Assembly: GCA_020633335.1 (NCBI GenBank)
Contig: JACKDU010000007.1
Location: forward strand, 62,001 to 126,000
Origin: Myxococcales bacterium
Lineage (GTDB): Bacteria; Myxococcota_A; Polyangia; Nannocystales; Nannocystaceae
Length of the DNA stretch: 64,000 nt
Direction of reading: 5' to 3'
The notes under the pieces are model-generated. The model saw only the letters and a program-made list of their open reading frames with translations, was not told the DNA's origin and made no database searches. Positions within the stretch are counted from its first letter, which is position 1. Every line of letters starts with the position of its first letter. The position numbers were made by a program, and so were the translations under genes. Below, one piece after another: positions 25,047 to 33,490 of the stretch.

Positions 25047-25146
25047 GGGTCGGCGGCAGGATAGTCGAGCCCGGGCCGCGGTCCAGCGGCGATCGGCCGC
25101 CCGCGACCGGGCGCCCCAGGCTCCGCTCGCAGGAGCCCGAGAAAGA

Positions 25147-25179
25147 GAGAGGGCCCAGGCGGGGTGCCTGGGCCCTCTC
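25147..25179 (-). terminator. Rho-independent terminator of tmRNA
   Basis: Arms GAGAGGGCCCAGGC (25147-25160) and its exact complement (25166-25179) form a 14-bp stem with a 5-base loop, just beyond the tmRNA 3' end. On the minus strand it is followed by a T/C-rich run (TCTTTCTC). Confidence 0.8.
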
Positions 25180-25184
25180 GGGGA

Positions 25185-25544
25185 TGGAGGCGCCGGGAGT
25201 CGAACCCGGGTCCGGAAGCCATCAGGTGCGGCCTCTACGTGCGTAGTCGGTGGACTTGATTTGAGCGAGGAGCATGCCCGCCGACAGGCCCTCTCCACGC
25301 CGATCCCCGAAGTTTCGCCCGTCGGTCGGGGCACCCCGCCGGACTAGCTCCCTGTGATTACACCCTCATCCCTACTGGGAGCGCCTCAGGCGAGGATGTC
25401 ACCGTTTCTTAGGCGGCGATGGCCATACGGCCGTAGTTGCTGTCGTTGGCAGCTGTGTTTCCTGATTCGTTTTGACGCGGTGAGTCAGGAACCGCGGCAC
25501 GCGACCTACACGGTCAGCACCCCCGTCGAAACCGTAACACCCCC
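25185..25544 (-). ncRNA. ssrA: tmRNA
   Basis: One-piece transfer-messenger RNA that rescues stalled ribosomes. The 5' end GGGGGUGUUACGGUUUCGACG and the 3' T arm (GGTTCGACTCCC) are classical, and the two ends pair as a 7-bp acceptor stem with G-U pairs. The 3' CCA is not encoded after the discriminator A and must be added. The tag frame (25409-25450) reads ANDSNYGRMAIAA and stops at TAA; the AA end is the usual protease signal. A strong terminator follows. Confidence 0.95.
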
Positions 25545-25780
25545 AGAATTGCTCGTTTCGCTGCTCCCCGGGCCCACGACGGAGCTTCGGACCCGGTTCG
25601 AGCGAGTATGCGTCGGCCCCCCACGGGGCGCAAGTGGAGGGCGCGCGAGTGTGCGCGCGACCCGCGGCGCGCCGCGAGGCGCCGGCGCCGGCGCCGTCCA
25701 GGCCCGATAGTTGCGACCGCCGGTCCCCGCCGCCTACGATCCGCGGACGCGCGGGCGAACGCCGCGCTCGCACCCCGCCG

Positions 25781-26689
25781 ATGTCGACCGCCCCCCAACC
25801 GCCCCCGCCCGGCCAGGCCGCAGGCAAGGGCGCGCGCCGGGCCTTCGTCGTCGTCCTCGCCGGCGATCGGATGGGCGAGATGTTCCCGCTCGGCCTCGGG
25901 ACCACCGCGATCGGCCGCGGGCTGACGGCCGACGTGCGGATCAACGACGAGGGAATATCCCGCACCCACGCGACCGTCGTGCTCGAGGGCGACGTGTACA
26001 CCCTCGTCGACAACGGCTCGACCAACGGCACCTTCGCCAACGGCGAGCGGGTCAGCCGTCACGCGCTCCGCGAGGGCGATCGGATCCAGCTCGGGGCGAA
26101 TTGTGTCTTCAAGTTCACCTTCCGCGACGACACCGAGGAGGACCTCCAGCGCCGCCTCTTCGAGTCGGCGCTCCGCGACCGCCAGACCGGGCTCTTCAAC
26201 CGCGGCTACTTCCTCAACCGCCTCGAGAGCGACGTCACCGTCGCCCTCCGCCAGGGGAAGGCGCTCTCGCTCGTCCTCTTCGCGGTCGATCGCCACGAGG
26301 CGCTGCGCGAGCGCCTCGGCGGCGCCGGCTTCGAGCACCTCCTCCGCGAGCTCGGCCAGCGCGTCCAGGCGATCACCCGCGAGGACGACGTCCTCGCCCG
26401 CTACGGCGACGCGCTCTTCGGCCTCACCTGCCGCTGGGTCGACGCGATGCGGGCGTCGCGGGCGGCCGCCCGGATCCGCGACGCGGTCGCCCGCGAACCC
26501 TTTGCGATCGACGATCAGGCGATCGCCATCACCCTCTCGCTCGGGGTCGCCGACCTCGGGATGCCGCTCGAGGCGAGCGCCGACGCCCTGGTCGCGGCCG
26601 CCGACGCGGCGATGCAGCAGGCGACCCGCGCCGGCGACGGCCGGGTCGAGATCTACGACCCCGAGAGCGAGTCGACCCACCACACCTGA
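25781..26689 (+). CDS. FHA domain protein with degenerate GGDEF domain
   Basis: A 302-residue signalling protein. After a Pro-rich lead, residues about 20-118 form an FHA domain that binds phosphothreonine (AIGRGLTADVRINDEGISRTHATVV...NGSTNGTFANGERV). Residues about 125-295 show the GGDEF fold (DRQTGLFNRGYFLNRLESDV). The active site is altered: RYGGDEF is replaced by RYGDALFG, and the 'D-x-D-x-F' metal site reads FAVDRHEAL. It is therefore unlikely to make cyclic-di-GMP and may bind it or serve as a scaffold. It lies 15 bases upstream of the transglycosylase gene, with Ser/Thr kinases elsewhere in the window as possible inputs. Confidence 0.88.
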   Translation: MSTAPQPPPPGQAAGKGARRAFVVVLAGDRMGEMFPLGLGTTAIGRGLTADVRINDEGISRTHATVVLEGDVYTLVDNGSTNGTFANGERVSRHALREGDRIQLGANCVFKFTFRDDTEEDLQRRLFESALRDRQTGLFNRGYFLNRLESDVTVALRQGKALSLVLFAVDRHEALRERLGGAGFEHLLRELGQRVQAITREDDVLARYGDALFGLTCRWVDAMRASRAAARIRDAVAREPFAIDDQAIAITLSLGVADLGMPLEASADALVAAADAAMQQATRAGDGRVEIYDPESESTHHT

Positions 26690-26704
26690 GCCCTGGAGCC
26701 CGCG

Positions 26705-29097
26705 GTGAACCTCTCCACGCCCCATCGTCGTCCGCCGCGCGCGCTCGCGCTCGTCGCCCTCCTCGCGCTCGTCAGCGGCGCGGCTGCCTGTCGCGGCGAC
26801 GGCAAGACGCCCGTCCTCTACACCGCCGCCGAGGAGCCCCCGCCCCCGGCGACCGAGGAGGGGACGCCGCCGCCGACGCCGAGCCGATCCCCGAGCCCCA
26901 CCGCGACCTCTGGTTCGCCCGCGGTCCCGGGCGCGAGGCGATCCTCGAGCGCGAGCGCCACGACTACGCCGCCGCGACCGAGCGCCTCGACGCGCTCCTC
27001 GGCGACCCCGCGCTCGCGGCCGACGACCGCGGCGCGGCCCTCCTCCTCCGCGGCCTCGAGGACGTCCGCGCCGGCGATCACGCGCGGGCCGCCGAGCGCT
27101 TCGCCGAGGCCCGGAAGTCACCTGGCCTTCGGGACATTGACGCCCGCCTCCGCCTCCTCGAGGGTCAGGCGCTCCTCGACTCCGGGCAGGCCGCGGCCGC
27201 GCTCGCGGTCCTCGAGGGCGGGCCGCTCGACGGCGCGCTGACGGGGCCGGGCCTGATCGCCGACGCCGACGCCCGCCAGCGCACCGGCGACCGCGAGGGC
27301 GCGCTCGAGCTCTACGAGCGCTTCCTCCGCGACTACGGCGACGCGCCGCGGCGCCATGAGGCGCGGATCAAGCTCGCCAGGATCCTCGCCCAGAGCGAGG
27401 ACCCGGCGGAGCTCCAGCGGGCCCACGACCTCTACGAGCGCCTCCTCCTCGACGTCCCGCTCTCCGACTACGGCCAGGAGGCGTCGGCGAAGATCCCCGA
27501 GCTCCTCGCCCGGATCGGCGGCCCCCGCTCGCTCTCGAGCGAGCTCGACAAGGCCCGCGCCCGCACCCTCGCGCGCCTCCAGGAGCTCCTCTCGCGCGGC
27601 CGCTACAAGACCCTCCTCGCCGAGGTCGACGCCTTCCTGCGGATCCGCAAGCTCCCACGGGACGAGCGCTGCGAGGCGCTCTACATCCGCGCGTCGGCGG
27701 TCTTCAAGCAGCGCAAGCGGGCGGAGGCGCGGCCGAAGTTCGAGCAGGCGGCGGCCGAGTGCAAGAAGGCCGGGATCACCGACACCGAGGTCCGCGCGCG
27801 CTACCAGGCCGGCCGCGGGCGCTACGCCGAGGGCCACTACGAGCGGGCGGCCAAGGACTTCGAGGCGCTCGCCCGCGACTACCCCGACCACTCCTACGCC
27901 GACGACGCCTGGGTCCTCGCCGGCGAGTCGTGGGCTGAGATCGAGCGCCGCCCCGAGGAGCGGGCGGCCTACGAGAAGGCGGCGGCGCTCGGCGGAGACA
28001 TGGCCGCCGAGGCCCGCCGCCGCCTGGTGATCCGCGCCTTCGTCGACCAGCGCTTCGACGACGCGCTCAAGCTCCTCGACGACGGCCTCGCTGCCGGAGA
28101 GAAGGACCCGGTCGAGCTCGCCAAGCTCCGCTACTACCGCGGCCGCGCGCTCGCACGCCTCGGGCGCCAGGACGAGGCCGAGGCCGCATGGGTCGACGCG
28201 CTCCGCGAGGCGCCGCTCTCCTACCCGGCGATCCTCGCGCTCTCGCGCCTCCGCGACGCCGGCGACGCGGCGCTCGCCCGCGGCATCGCGGTCCTCGAGG
28301 AGGCGCCCGCCGCCCCGCCGGTCGCCGCCAGCGAGCTCGCGCTCCCGGATGTCCCAGCGGCCAGGCGCGCCCGCCTCCTCGCGCGCCTCGGCCTCGGCGA
28401 GGAGGCGCGCGACGAGCTCGACGCGGCCGCGATCAAGGGCTGGCCCGCCGCCGCCACGCTCGCGCAGGCCGGCCTCTACGGGGAGTCGCAGCGGCTCCTC
28501 GCCGCCCTCGGCCGCGGCTGGCGGAGGGCGCCGCCGGTGGGTGACCTCCGCAGGCTCTGGGAGCTCGCTCATCCGCTCGCCTTCGAAGAGGTGATCCGCG
28601 GCGGCGAGGAGACCCACAAGGTCCCTCACCTCCTCACCTTCGCGATCATGCAGACCGAGAGCCGCTTCGATCCCGGCGCGACCTCGTGGGCGGGCGCTCG
28701 CGGGCTGATCCAGATGATGCCGGGGACCGCGAAGGACGTCGCTCAGAAGGCCGGGATCTCCGGCTACTCGCCGGATCGCCTCTACGATCCTGCGTTTAAC
28801 CTCGACCTCGGGATGCGCTACCTCGGGCGCCTCGTCGATCGCTTCGGCGGGAACGATCAGGTCGTGCCGCTGGCGATCCCGAGCTACAACGCGGGTCCGG
28901 GTGCGGTCGAGCGCTGGCTCGCCAAGCAAGGCGGTTGGGACTTCGATCTCTTCATCGAGAGCATCCCCTTCGACGAGACGCGGAAGTACACGCAGTCGGT
29001 GATGGAGCGCTGGATGGTCTATCGGTGGGTGTACGGGCAAGAGAAGGCGAGCGAGCGCGTTCCCTACGTGCCACTACAGATCCCCGCGCGAGGGTGA
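26705..29097 (+). CDS. Lytic transglycosylase lipoprotein with TPR-like repeats (frameshifted)
   Basis: The N terminus (GTG 26705) has a signal and lipobox (LVSGAAAC) and then a Pro/Glu/Thr spacer. Coding then moves one frame at the G run 26860-26863 and continues to the stop at 29097; one extra G restores a protein of about 797 residues. The middle (about 90-560) is a ring of TPR/Slt70-like helical repeats. The C terminus is a GH23 lysozyme-like domain with catalytic Glu in IMQTESRFDPGATSWAGARGLIQMMPGTA and the motif PSYNAGPGAVERWL. It cleaves peptidoglycan strands to 1,6-anhydro ends in the envelope. It is probably cotranscribed with the FHA gene. Confidence 0.85.
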
Positions 29098-29269
29098 ACA
29101 CGGGGGCGCGCTCGTCGAGCGCGAGGCGACCGCCTCGGCGGTTGAAAAGCCGCTGAGAAGCGACTAAGTTTTCGCTTGCGGTCGAGCGGCATTGTGCCGC
29201 GCGGAGATCGTCGGTGTGGGAGGGCGGCCGCCTGATGCGACGCATCCCTCCGGGAAAGGTGGGTAGGCC

Positions 29270-29749
29270 GTGCAGGATGACAACAAGGGACCGCTTCGCC
29301 CGACGCTGGGCGACTTCAGCTCTATCGTCTGCTTCCGCGCGCTCGTCGTCGGGATCGAGGACACGATCGGCGAGCAGGCGGCGATGGTCGCGATCCGGGG
29401 CGCCGGCCGCAAGCGCGGCCGCGATCTCGCGCACTCCCTCGGCTTCGGCGCGACCGCGCTCTCGCTCGACGACGCCCTGCACGCGATGCGCAGCGCCCTC
29501 GGCGACCAGGGCACCCGACTCTGCTGGGTCGACGCGATCGAGGAGCAAGGCGAGGACTACATCGTCCGCCTCTCCGAGACGATCTGCTCGGCCGACGAGC
29601 CCCAGGGGAGCGACCGCCAGCTCTCCTTCACGATGGGGGCGGTCCACGGCGCCCTCGAGGTCCTGACCAAGAAGCTCTTCCGTTCGAAGCAGGTCGGCTC
29701 GGTCCTCCGCGGCGACACCCACGACGTCATCAAGCTCTCGCCGCGATAG
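29270..29749 (+). CDS. Hypothetical protein, possibly V4R-like domain
   Basis: A 159-residue soluble protein starting with GTG. Residues 20-75 (SIVCFRALVVGIEDTIGEQAAMVAIRGAGRKRGRDLAHSLG) and the end (TMGAVHGALEVLTKKLFRSKQVGSVLRGDTHDVIKLSP) follow the layout of 4-vinyl-reductase (V4R) small-molecule-binding domains: an N-terminal helix, a central beta part and a final strand with 'RGD-x-HD'. The Cys ligands of some V4R proteins are absent. The assignment is tentative, and no function can be given. Confidence 0.5.
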   Translation: MQDDNKGPLRPTLGDFSSIVCFRALVVGIEDTIGEQAAMVAIRGAGRKRGRDLAHSLGFGATALSLDDALHAMRSALGDQGTRLCWVDAIEEQGEDYIVRLSETICSADEPQGSDRQLSFTMGAVHGALEVLTKKLFRSKQVGSVLRGDTHDVIKLSPR

Positions 29750-29818
29750 CGCGGCGACGAGGGCACGTCGATCGGCGATCGGCGATCGACATGTCCGTAC
29801 CGGCGCCGGCTCGCCGCG

Positions 29819-30553
29819 CTACGCCCCCCAGCCGCCGTCGACGTCGACGATCTGGCCGGTGATGTAGCGGGCGCCGTCGCCGAGGAGGAAGAGGACGAGC
29901 GGAGCGACGTCCGCCGCCTCGCCCGCCCGCCCGAGCGGGACCTCGGCGGCGTACGCCTGATAGCCGGCGTCGCCGATCGCTGAGGTCATGTCGGTGCGGA
30001 GGAGGCCGGGCGCGACCGCGTTGACCCGGAGGCCGGCGGGGCCGAGCTCGCGGGCGAGGCCCCGCGTCGCCCCCTCGATCCCGCCCTTGGCCGCGCTGTA
30101 GGCGACCTTGCCGGCGAGCCCGTGACGCGCGAGGTTCGACGAGACCAGGACGACCGCGCCGCCGCGCTCGATCGCCCCCGCGCGCAGGAGCGCGCGGAGG
30201 AGGAGGAGCGGCGACGCGAGATCGAGGTGGAGCTGAGCGGTGAGCGGATCGACCCCCTCGACCTGGTCGACCGTGAAGTCGGCCCGGATCGCCACGCCGG
30301 CGTTGAGGACGACGCCGGCGAGCGGCCCGGCGGCGCGGGCGACCTCGACCAGCGAACGTCGACCCGCGGCGTCGCCGAGATCGCAAGCATGGGCGACGAA
30401 GCGCTCGCCGTGGCTCGCCCGGATCGCCCGGGCGGCGGCGTGGCTCGCCCGGTAGGCCCCGAGCACCCGGCCGCCCTCGCCGAGGATCGCGTCCGCACAG
30501 GCCCGGCCGATCCCCCGGGTCGCGCCGGTCACCAGGACGATCCCGCGGCTCAC
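29819..30553 (-). CDS. SDR family oxidoreductase
   Basis: A 244-residue short-chain dehydrogenase: NAD(P)-binding TGATRGIGRA, NAGVAIR, catalytic Ser-Tyr-Lys (LVSSN...VAYSAAKGG) and the C-terminal GQIVDVDGGW. It resembles FabG-type 3-oxoacyl-ACP reductases. Its GTG start overlaps the stop of the upstream FolB-cupin gene by GTGA, so the two are translationally coupled. Because some SDRs (FolM, pteridine reductase) reduce pterins, a pterin substrate is a reasonable alternative to fatty acid synthesis. Confidence 0.85.
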   Translation of the reverse strand: MSRGIVLVTGATRGIGRACADAILGEGGRVLGAYRASHAAARAIRASHGERFVAHACDLGDAAGRRSLVEVARAAGPLAGVVLNAGVAIRADFTVDQVEGVDPLTAQLHLDLASPLLLLRALLRAGAIERGGAVVLVSSNLARHGLAGKVAYSAAKGGIEGATRGLARELGPAGLRVNAVAPGLLRTDMTSAIGDAGYQAYAAEVPLGRAGEAADVAPLVLFLLGDGARYITGQIVDVDGGWGA

Positions 30554-31254
30554 GGCGCGACCTCGCGGCCCTCGGCGTCGACCAGGACCTCGTCCTCGAC
30601 GATAAAGGGCGGCCGATCGCAGCAGAAGAGCGTCGCCGGCCGGGCGCCGTGGTTGGTGTACGCGTGAACCTGTCCCCGAGGCCACTCGACCGGGCTCAAC
30701 CCGACGAGCGGCGCGCCGTCGCGGGAGAGCTCGCCGGCGACCAGCCACTCGAGCTCGTGCATCACCCGGTGGAGGTGCGGGGTGATCGAGCGCCCGGGAT
30801 CGACGTGCAGGAGGTAGAGGCCGGCCTCGGCGGTCTCGAGGAGGATCTCGACCCGACCGAAGCGGGCGAGCTCATGGCGCCGCGGGAAGTCCTCGGCGCG
30901 CCGGAGGATCTTGACCGCGGCCGCGCCCGCGCGACCGGGGAGCGCCCGCGGCTTGGCGATCGTCAGGCCGACCGTGTCGAGGCCGGGGTGGACGCCGAAG
31001 AGCATCGCCGCGACCTCCTCGGCCGCGACCTCGAGGAGGCGATAGCGACGGAAGCGGAAGAGCCTGATCACCTCGTCGGCGACCTGATCGTAGTTGCAGG
31101 TGTCGGAGATCCGGCCGGAGCGGCCGGCGGCGCTGAGGTCGAGCCCGAGCTCGACGTCGATCCGCAGCGGCTGCTCGTGCCGGCGCTCGGGCGGGTTGAC
31201 GCCGACGACGCACTCGACCTCGAGGTCTTTGATGAGGATCCGGTCGCGGGGCAT
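30550..31254 (-). CDS. Dihydroneopterin aldolase (FolB) - cupin fusion
   Basis: A 234-residue fusion. Residues 1-118 are FolB-like: ILIKDLEVECVVGVNPPERRHEQPLRIDVEL with the catalytic Glu region, SDTCNYDQVADEV, and the active Lys in LTIAKPRAL. FolB converts dihydroneopterin to hydroxymethyl-dihydropterin in folate synthesis or epimerises it. Residues about 130-234 form a cupin (VEILLETAEAGLYLLHVDPGRSITPHLHRVMHELEWLVAG... VHAYTNHG) with a metal-type His pair. The two parts join without a stop or frame break. It is coupled to the SDR gene. The fusion suggests a two-step pterin transformation, but the cupin's activity is unknown. Confidence 0.8.
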   Translation of the reverse strand: MPRDRILIKDLEVECVVGVNPPERRHEQPLRIDVELGLDLSAAGRSGRISDTCNYDQVADEVIRLFRFRRYRLLEVAAEEVAAMLFGVHPGLDTVGLTIAKPRALPGRAGAAAVKILRRAEDFPRRHELARFGRVEILLETAEAGLYLLHVDPGRSITPHLHRVMHELEWLVAGELSRDGAPLVGLSPVEWPRGQVHAYTNHGARPATLFCCDRPPFIVEDEVLVDAEGREVAP

Positions 31255-31388
31255 CGGCGGCGGCGCTCGTCGGCCGTCGATAGCACGGATCGCCGGCGGC
31301 CGTCACCGCCCGGCCGAGGCCGCCCGAGGCCGCCCGAGGCCGCCCGCGCGACCTCGCCGAGCGCCGAAAAAAAATCTATAACCCTGCC

Positions 31389-32633
31389 GTGCAGGCAAGC
31401 CACGAGGTCGCCGGCCAGGTCCCGGTCGTGATGAAGTTCGGCGGGAGCAGCGTCGCCGATCTCGAGCGCATGCGTCAGGTCGCCGCGCGCGTGGTCGAGC
31501 GCGCGCGCGTGCAGCCGGTGGTGGTCGTCGTCTCGGCGATGGGCAAGACCACCAACGAGCTGGTGGCGATGGCCCGCGCGCTCCGGGAGCCGCCGCCGAC
31601 CCGCGAGCTCGACATGCTCCTGACCACCGGCGAGCGCTCGTCGATGGCGCTCCTGGCGATCGCGATCCAGGCGCTCGGGCGGCCGGCGATCTCGCTGACC
31701 GGATCGCAGTGCGGGATCATCACCGATCACCAGCACGGGCGCGCGCGGATCATGGAGGTGCGCCCCTTCCGGATCCTCGACGAGGTCCACGCCGGCAACA
31801 TCGTGATCGTCGGCGGCTTCCAGGGGGTGAGCTACAAGCGCGAGGTCACCACCCTCGGCCGCGGCGGCTCCGACACGACCGCGGTCGCGCTCGCGGCCGC
31901 CCTCGGCGCCGACTGCGAGATCTATAGTGACGTCGACGGGGTCTACAGCGCGGACCCCCGCGAGGTCCCGGAGGCCGTCCGGCTGGGCGAGCTCGACTAC
32001 GAGGCGATGCAGGCGCTCGCCCGCGCCGGCGCCAAGGTCCTCCACGCGCAGGCGGTCCAGCTCGCGGAGGAGCGGGGCATCGCGATCTACGCGCGCCACG
32101 TCTCGCCGGGGGTCCGCGGCGAGACTGTGATCCGCCGCAACCCGGCGCAGCGGGCCGGCGTCGACGCGATCGCCTCGGACGCGTCGATCACCCGCCTCGC
32201 GCTCGAGCTCCGCCCGGGGCTCAGCCACGCCGCGCTCGCCTCGCTGAGCGCCGAGCTCGGCGCGCTCGGCCTCCGCTACCTGCGGGTCGACGGCGACGGC
32301 GCCAGCGGCCTCCTCTCGCGCTCGCAGCGGACCGACGCCGGCGCGGCCCGCGACCGCTTCGCCGCGATCACACGCGGCCTCGGGCGCTCGCTCAAGGCGG
32401 CCTTCGCGATCGAGGACCTCGCGCTCGTGAGCTGCATCGGCGCCGGCATCGAGGAGCGCGCCGAGCTCCCGGCGACGGCGATCACCGCCCTCGAAGAGGC
32501 CGGCGTGCAGATCCGCCAGGTCTTCACCGACACCCGCGCGCTCGCCTTCGTCGTCGCGTCGAGCGAGCGCCTCGCCGCCGTCCAGGCGCTCCATCGCCGC
32601 CTCATCGGCGCGCGCGCGCACCCCTCGGGCTAG
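31389..32633 (+). CDS. lysC: Aspartate kinase
   Basis: A 414-residue monofunctional aspartokinase, first enzyme of the Lys/Thr/Met pathway. Catalytic motifs are VMKFGGSSVADLERM, TTGERSSM, LGRGGSDTTAVALAAALGAD and YSDVDGVYSADPR. Two ACT domains (about 265-414) should bind the feedback amino acid. The GTG start follows a short AT-rich patch with TATAAC (about 31374), a possible -10 box, and the run 'gaggccgccc' repeated three times just upstream (about 31316-31346). It is not in an operon with other pathway genes here. Confidence 0.93.
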   Translation: MQASHEVAGQVPVVMKFGGSSVADLERMRQVAARVVERARVQPVVVVVSAMGKTTNELVAMARALREPPPTRELDMLLTTGERSSMALLAIAIQALGRPAISLTGSQCGIITDHQHGRARIMEVRPFRILDEVHAGNIVIVGGFQGVSYKREVTTLGRGGSDTTAVALAAALGADCEIYSDVDGVYSADPREVPEAVRLGELDYEAMQALARAGAKVLHAQAVQLAEERGIAIYARHVSPGVRGETVIRRNPAQRAGVDAIASDASITRLALELRPGLSHAALASLSAELGALGLRYLRVDGDGASGLLSRSQRTDAGAARDRFAAITRGLGRSLKAAFAIEDLALVSCIGAGIEERAELPATAITALEEAGVQIRQVFTDTRALAFVVASSERLAAVQALHRRLIGARAHPSG

Positions 32634-32838
32634 CGCCGCGCGCGATCACCCGCGTCCACGCGGCCGAAGGGCTCGTCGCCGCGAAACGCGACAGGGGCGC
32701 GTTCGAGTGATAGGTTCGCGCCCCCCCAGCCGGTGAATCACGCACGCGACCGCCTCGTCTCTGCCGGGTCGTCGCCGCCAGCCGGGGCGATCCCTTCTCC
32801 AAACCAAGCTCATCCCCTTCCCTAGGAGACAAGATCCC

Positions 32839-33414
32839 ATGATCCGCAACCTTATCCCCCTCTCGCTCGTGTCCGCCCTGGCCCTCGCCACCGGCTGCGT
32901 GGTCGTCACCAACACCACCGACACCAACGGCGACTCCGAGTCGTCCTCGTCGACGTCGTCGTCCTCGTCCACGTCGTCCTCGTCCTCGTCCTCGGGCACC
33001 GACTCCTCGGGCACCGACTCGACGGGCACCGACTCCGGGACGATGGGCTCGACCACCGAGACCGGCTCGGCCTCGGCCACCGTGACCGCCACCGCCACCG
33101 AGACCGCGACCGACTCGGCCTCCGCCTCCGCTTCGGCCTCCGCCTCGGCGACCGACACCGACGCCACGACCGGCGGCGGCTTCAACTGCGGCTGGAACAG
33201 CCGGGCGATGTACTACGACTGCGCGGCCAACGGCGGCGACCCCGGCGTCGCTGACCCCGAGGGGATCGTGCCCCTCGACTGCCCCGGCGGGCTCGTGGAG
33301 GGCGGCGATTGCGGTGACGTCGACAACCTCGGCTGCTGCGACGCGAACGGCGACCTCTGGTACTGCGCCGAGGAGGGCGGCAACAAGTCGCTCTTCACCG
33401 AGATGTGCGGCTAG
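32839..33414 (+). CDS. Ser/Thr-rich lipoprotein with small Cys-rich C-terminal domain
   Basis: A 191-residue lipoprotein: signal and lipobox (LATGC, about residue 20), then a low-complexity linker of about 90 residues (poly-Ser, SGTDS, TATAT and SASAS runs). A compact C-terminal domain of about 75 residues carries eight cysteines (FNCGWNS...YYDCAANGG...LDCPGG...CGDVDNLGCCDANGDLWYC). Linker and Cys-rich module are typical of surface lipoproteins of Nannocystaceae-like bacteria. AGGAGA lies nine bases before ATG 32839, and a strong terminator follows the stop. The function is unknown. Confidence 0.8.
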   Translation: MIRNLIPLSLVSALALATGCVVVTNTTDTNGDSESSSSTSSSSSTSSSSSSSGTDSSGTDSTGTDSGTMGSTTETGSASATVTATATETATDSASASASASASATDTDATTGGGFNCGWNSRAMYYDCAANGGDPGVADPEGIVPLDCPGGLVEGGDCGDVDNLGCCDANGDLWYCAEEGGNKSLFTEMCG

Positions 33415-33451
33415 GCCGACATCCCGACCCCGACACCCCGGTGAACGATGC

Positions 33452-33483
33452 GAGGGGCCCCGCTTGGGGCCCCTCCTTTTTTT
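33452..33483 (+). terminator. Rho-independent terminator
   Basis: A 10-bp stem GAGGGGCCCC / GGGGCCCCTC with loop GCTT is followed by C and seven T residues. It ends the lipoprotein transcript and lies just eight bases from the stop of the convergent L,D-transpeptidase gene. Confidence 0.92.
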
Positions 33484-33490
33484 GGGCGGC

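Noticed and set aside
25185..25230. A tRNA gene suggested by the T-arm sequence
   Set aside because: There is no anticodon or D arm nearby; the arm belongs to the tmRNA 3' end.
25711..26880. A single very long frame from 25711 to 29097 as one gene
   Set aside because: Its first third overlaps the FHA gene out of frame and is Arg/Pro-rich; true coding enters this frame only after the G run at 26860.
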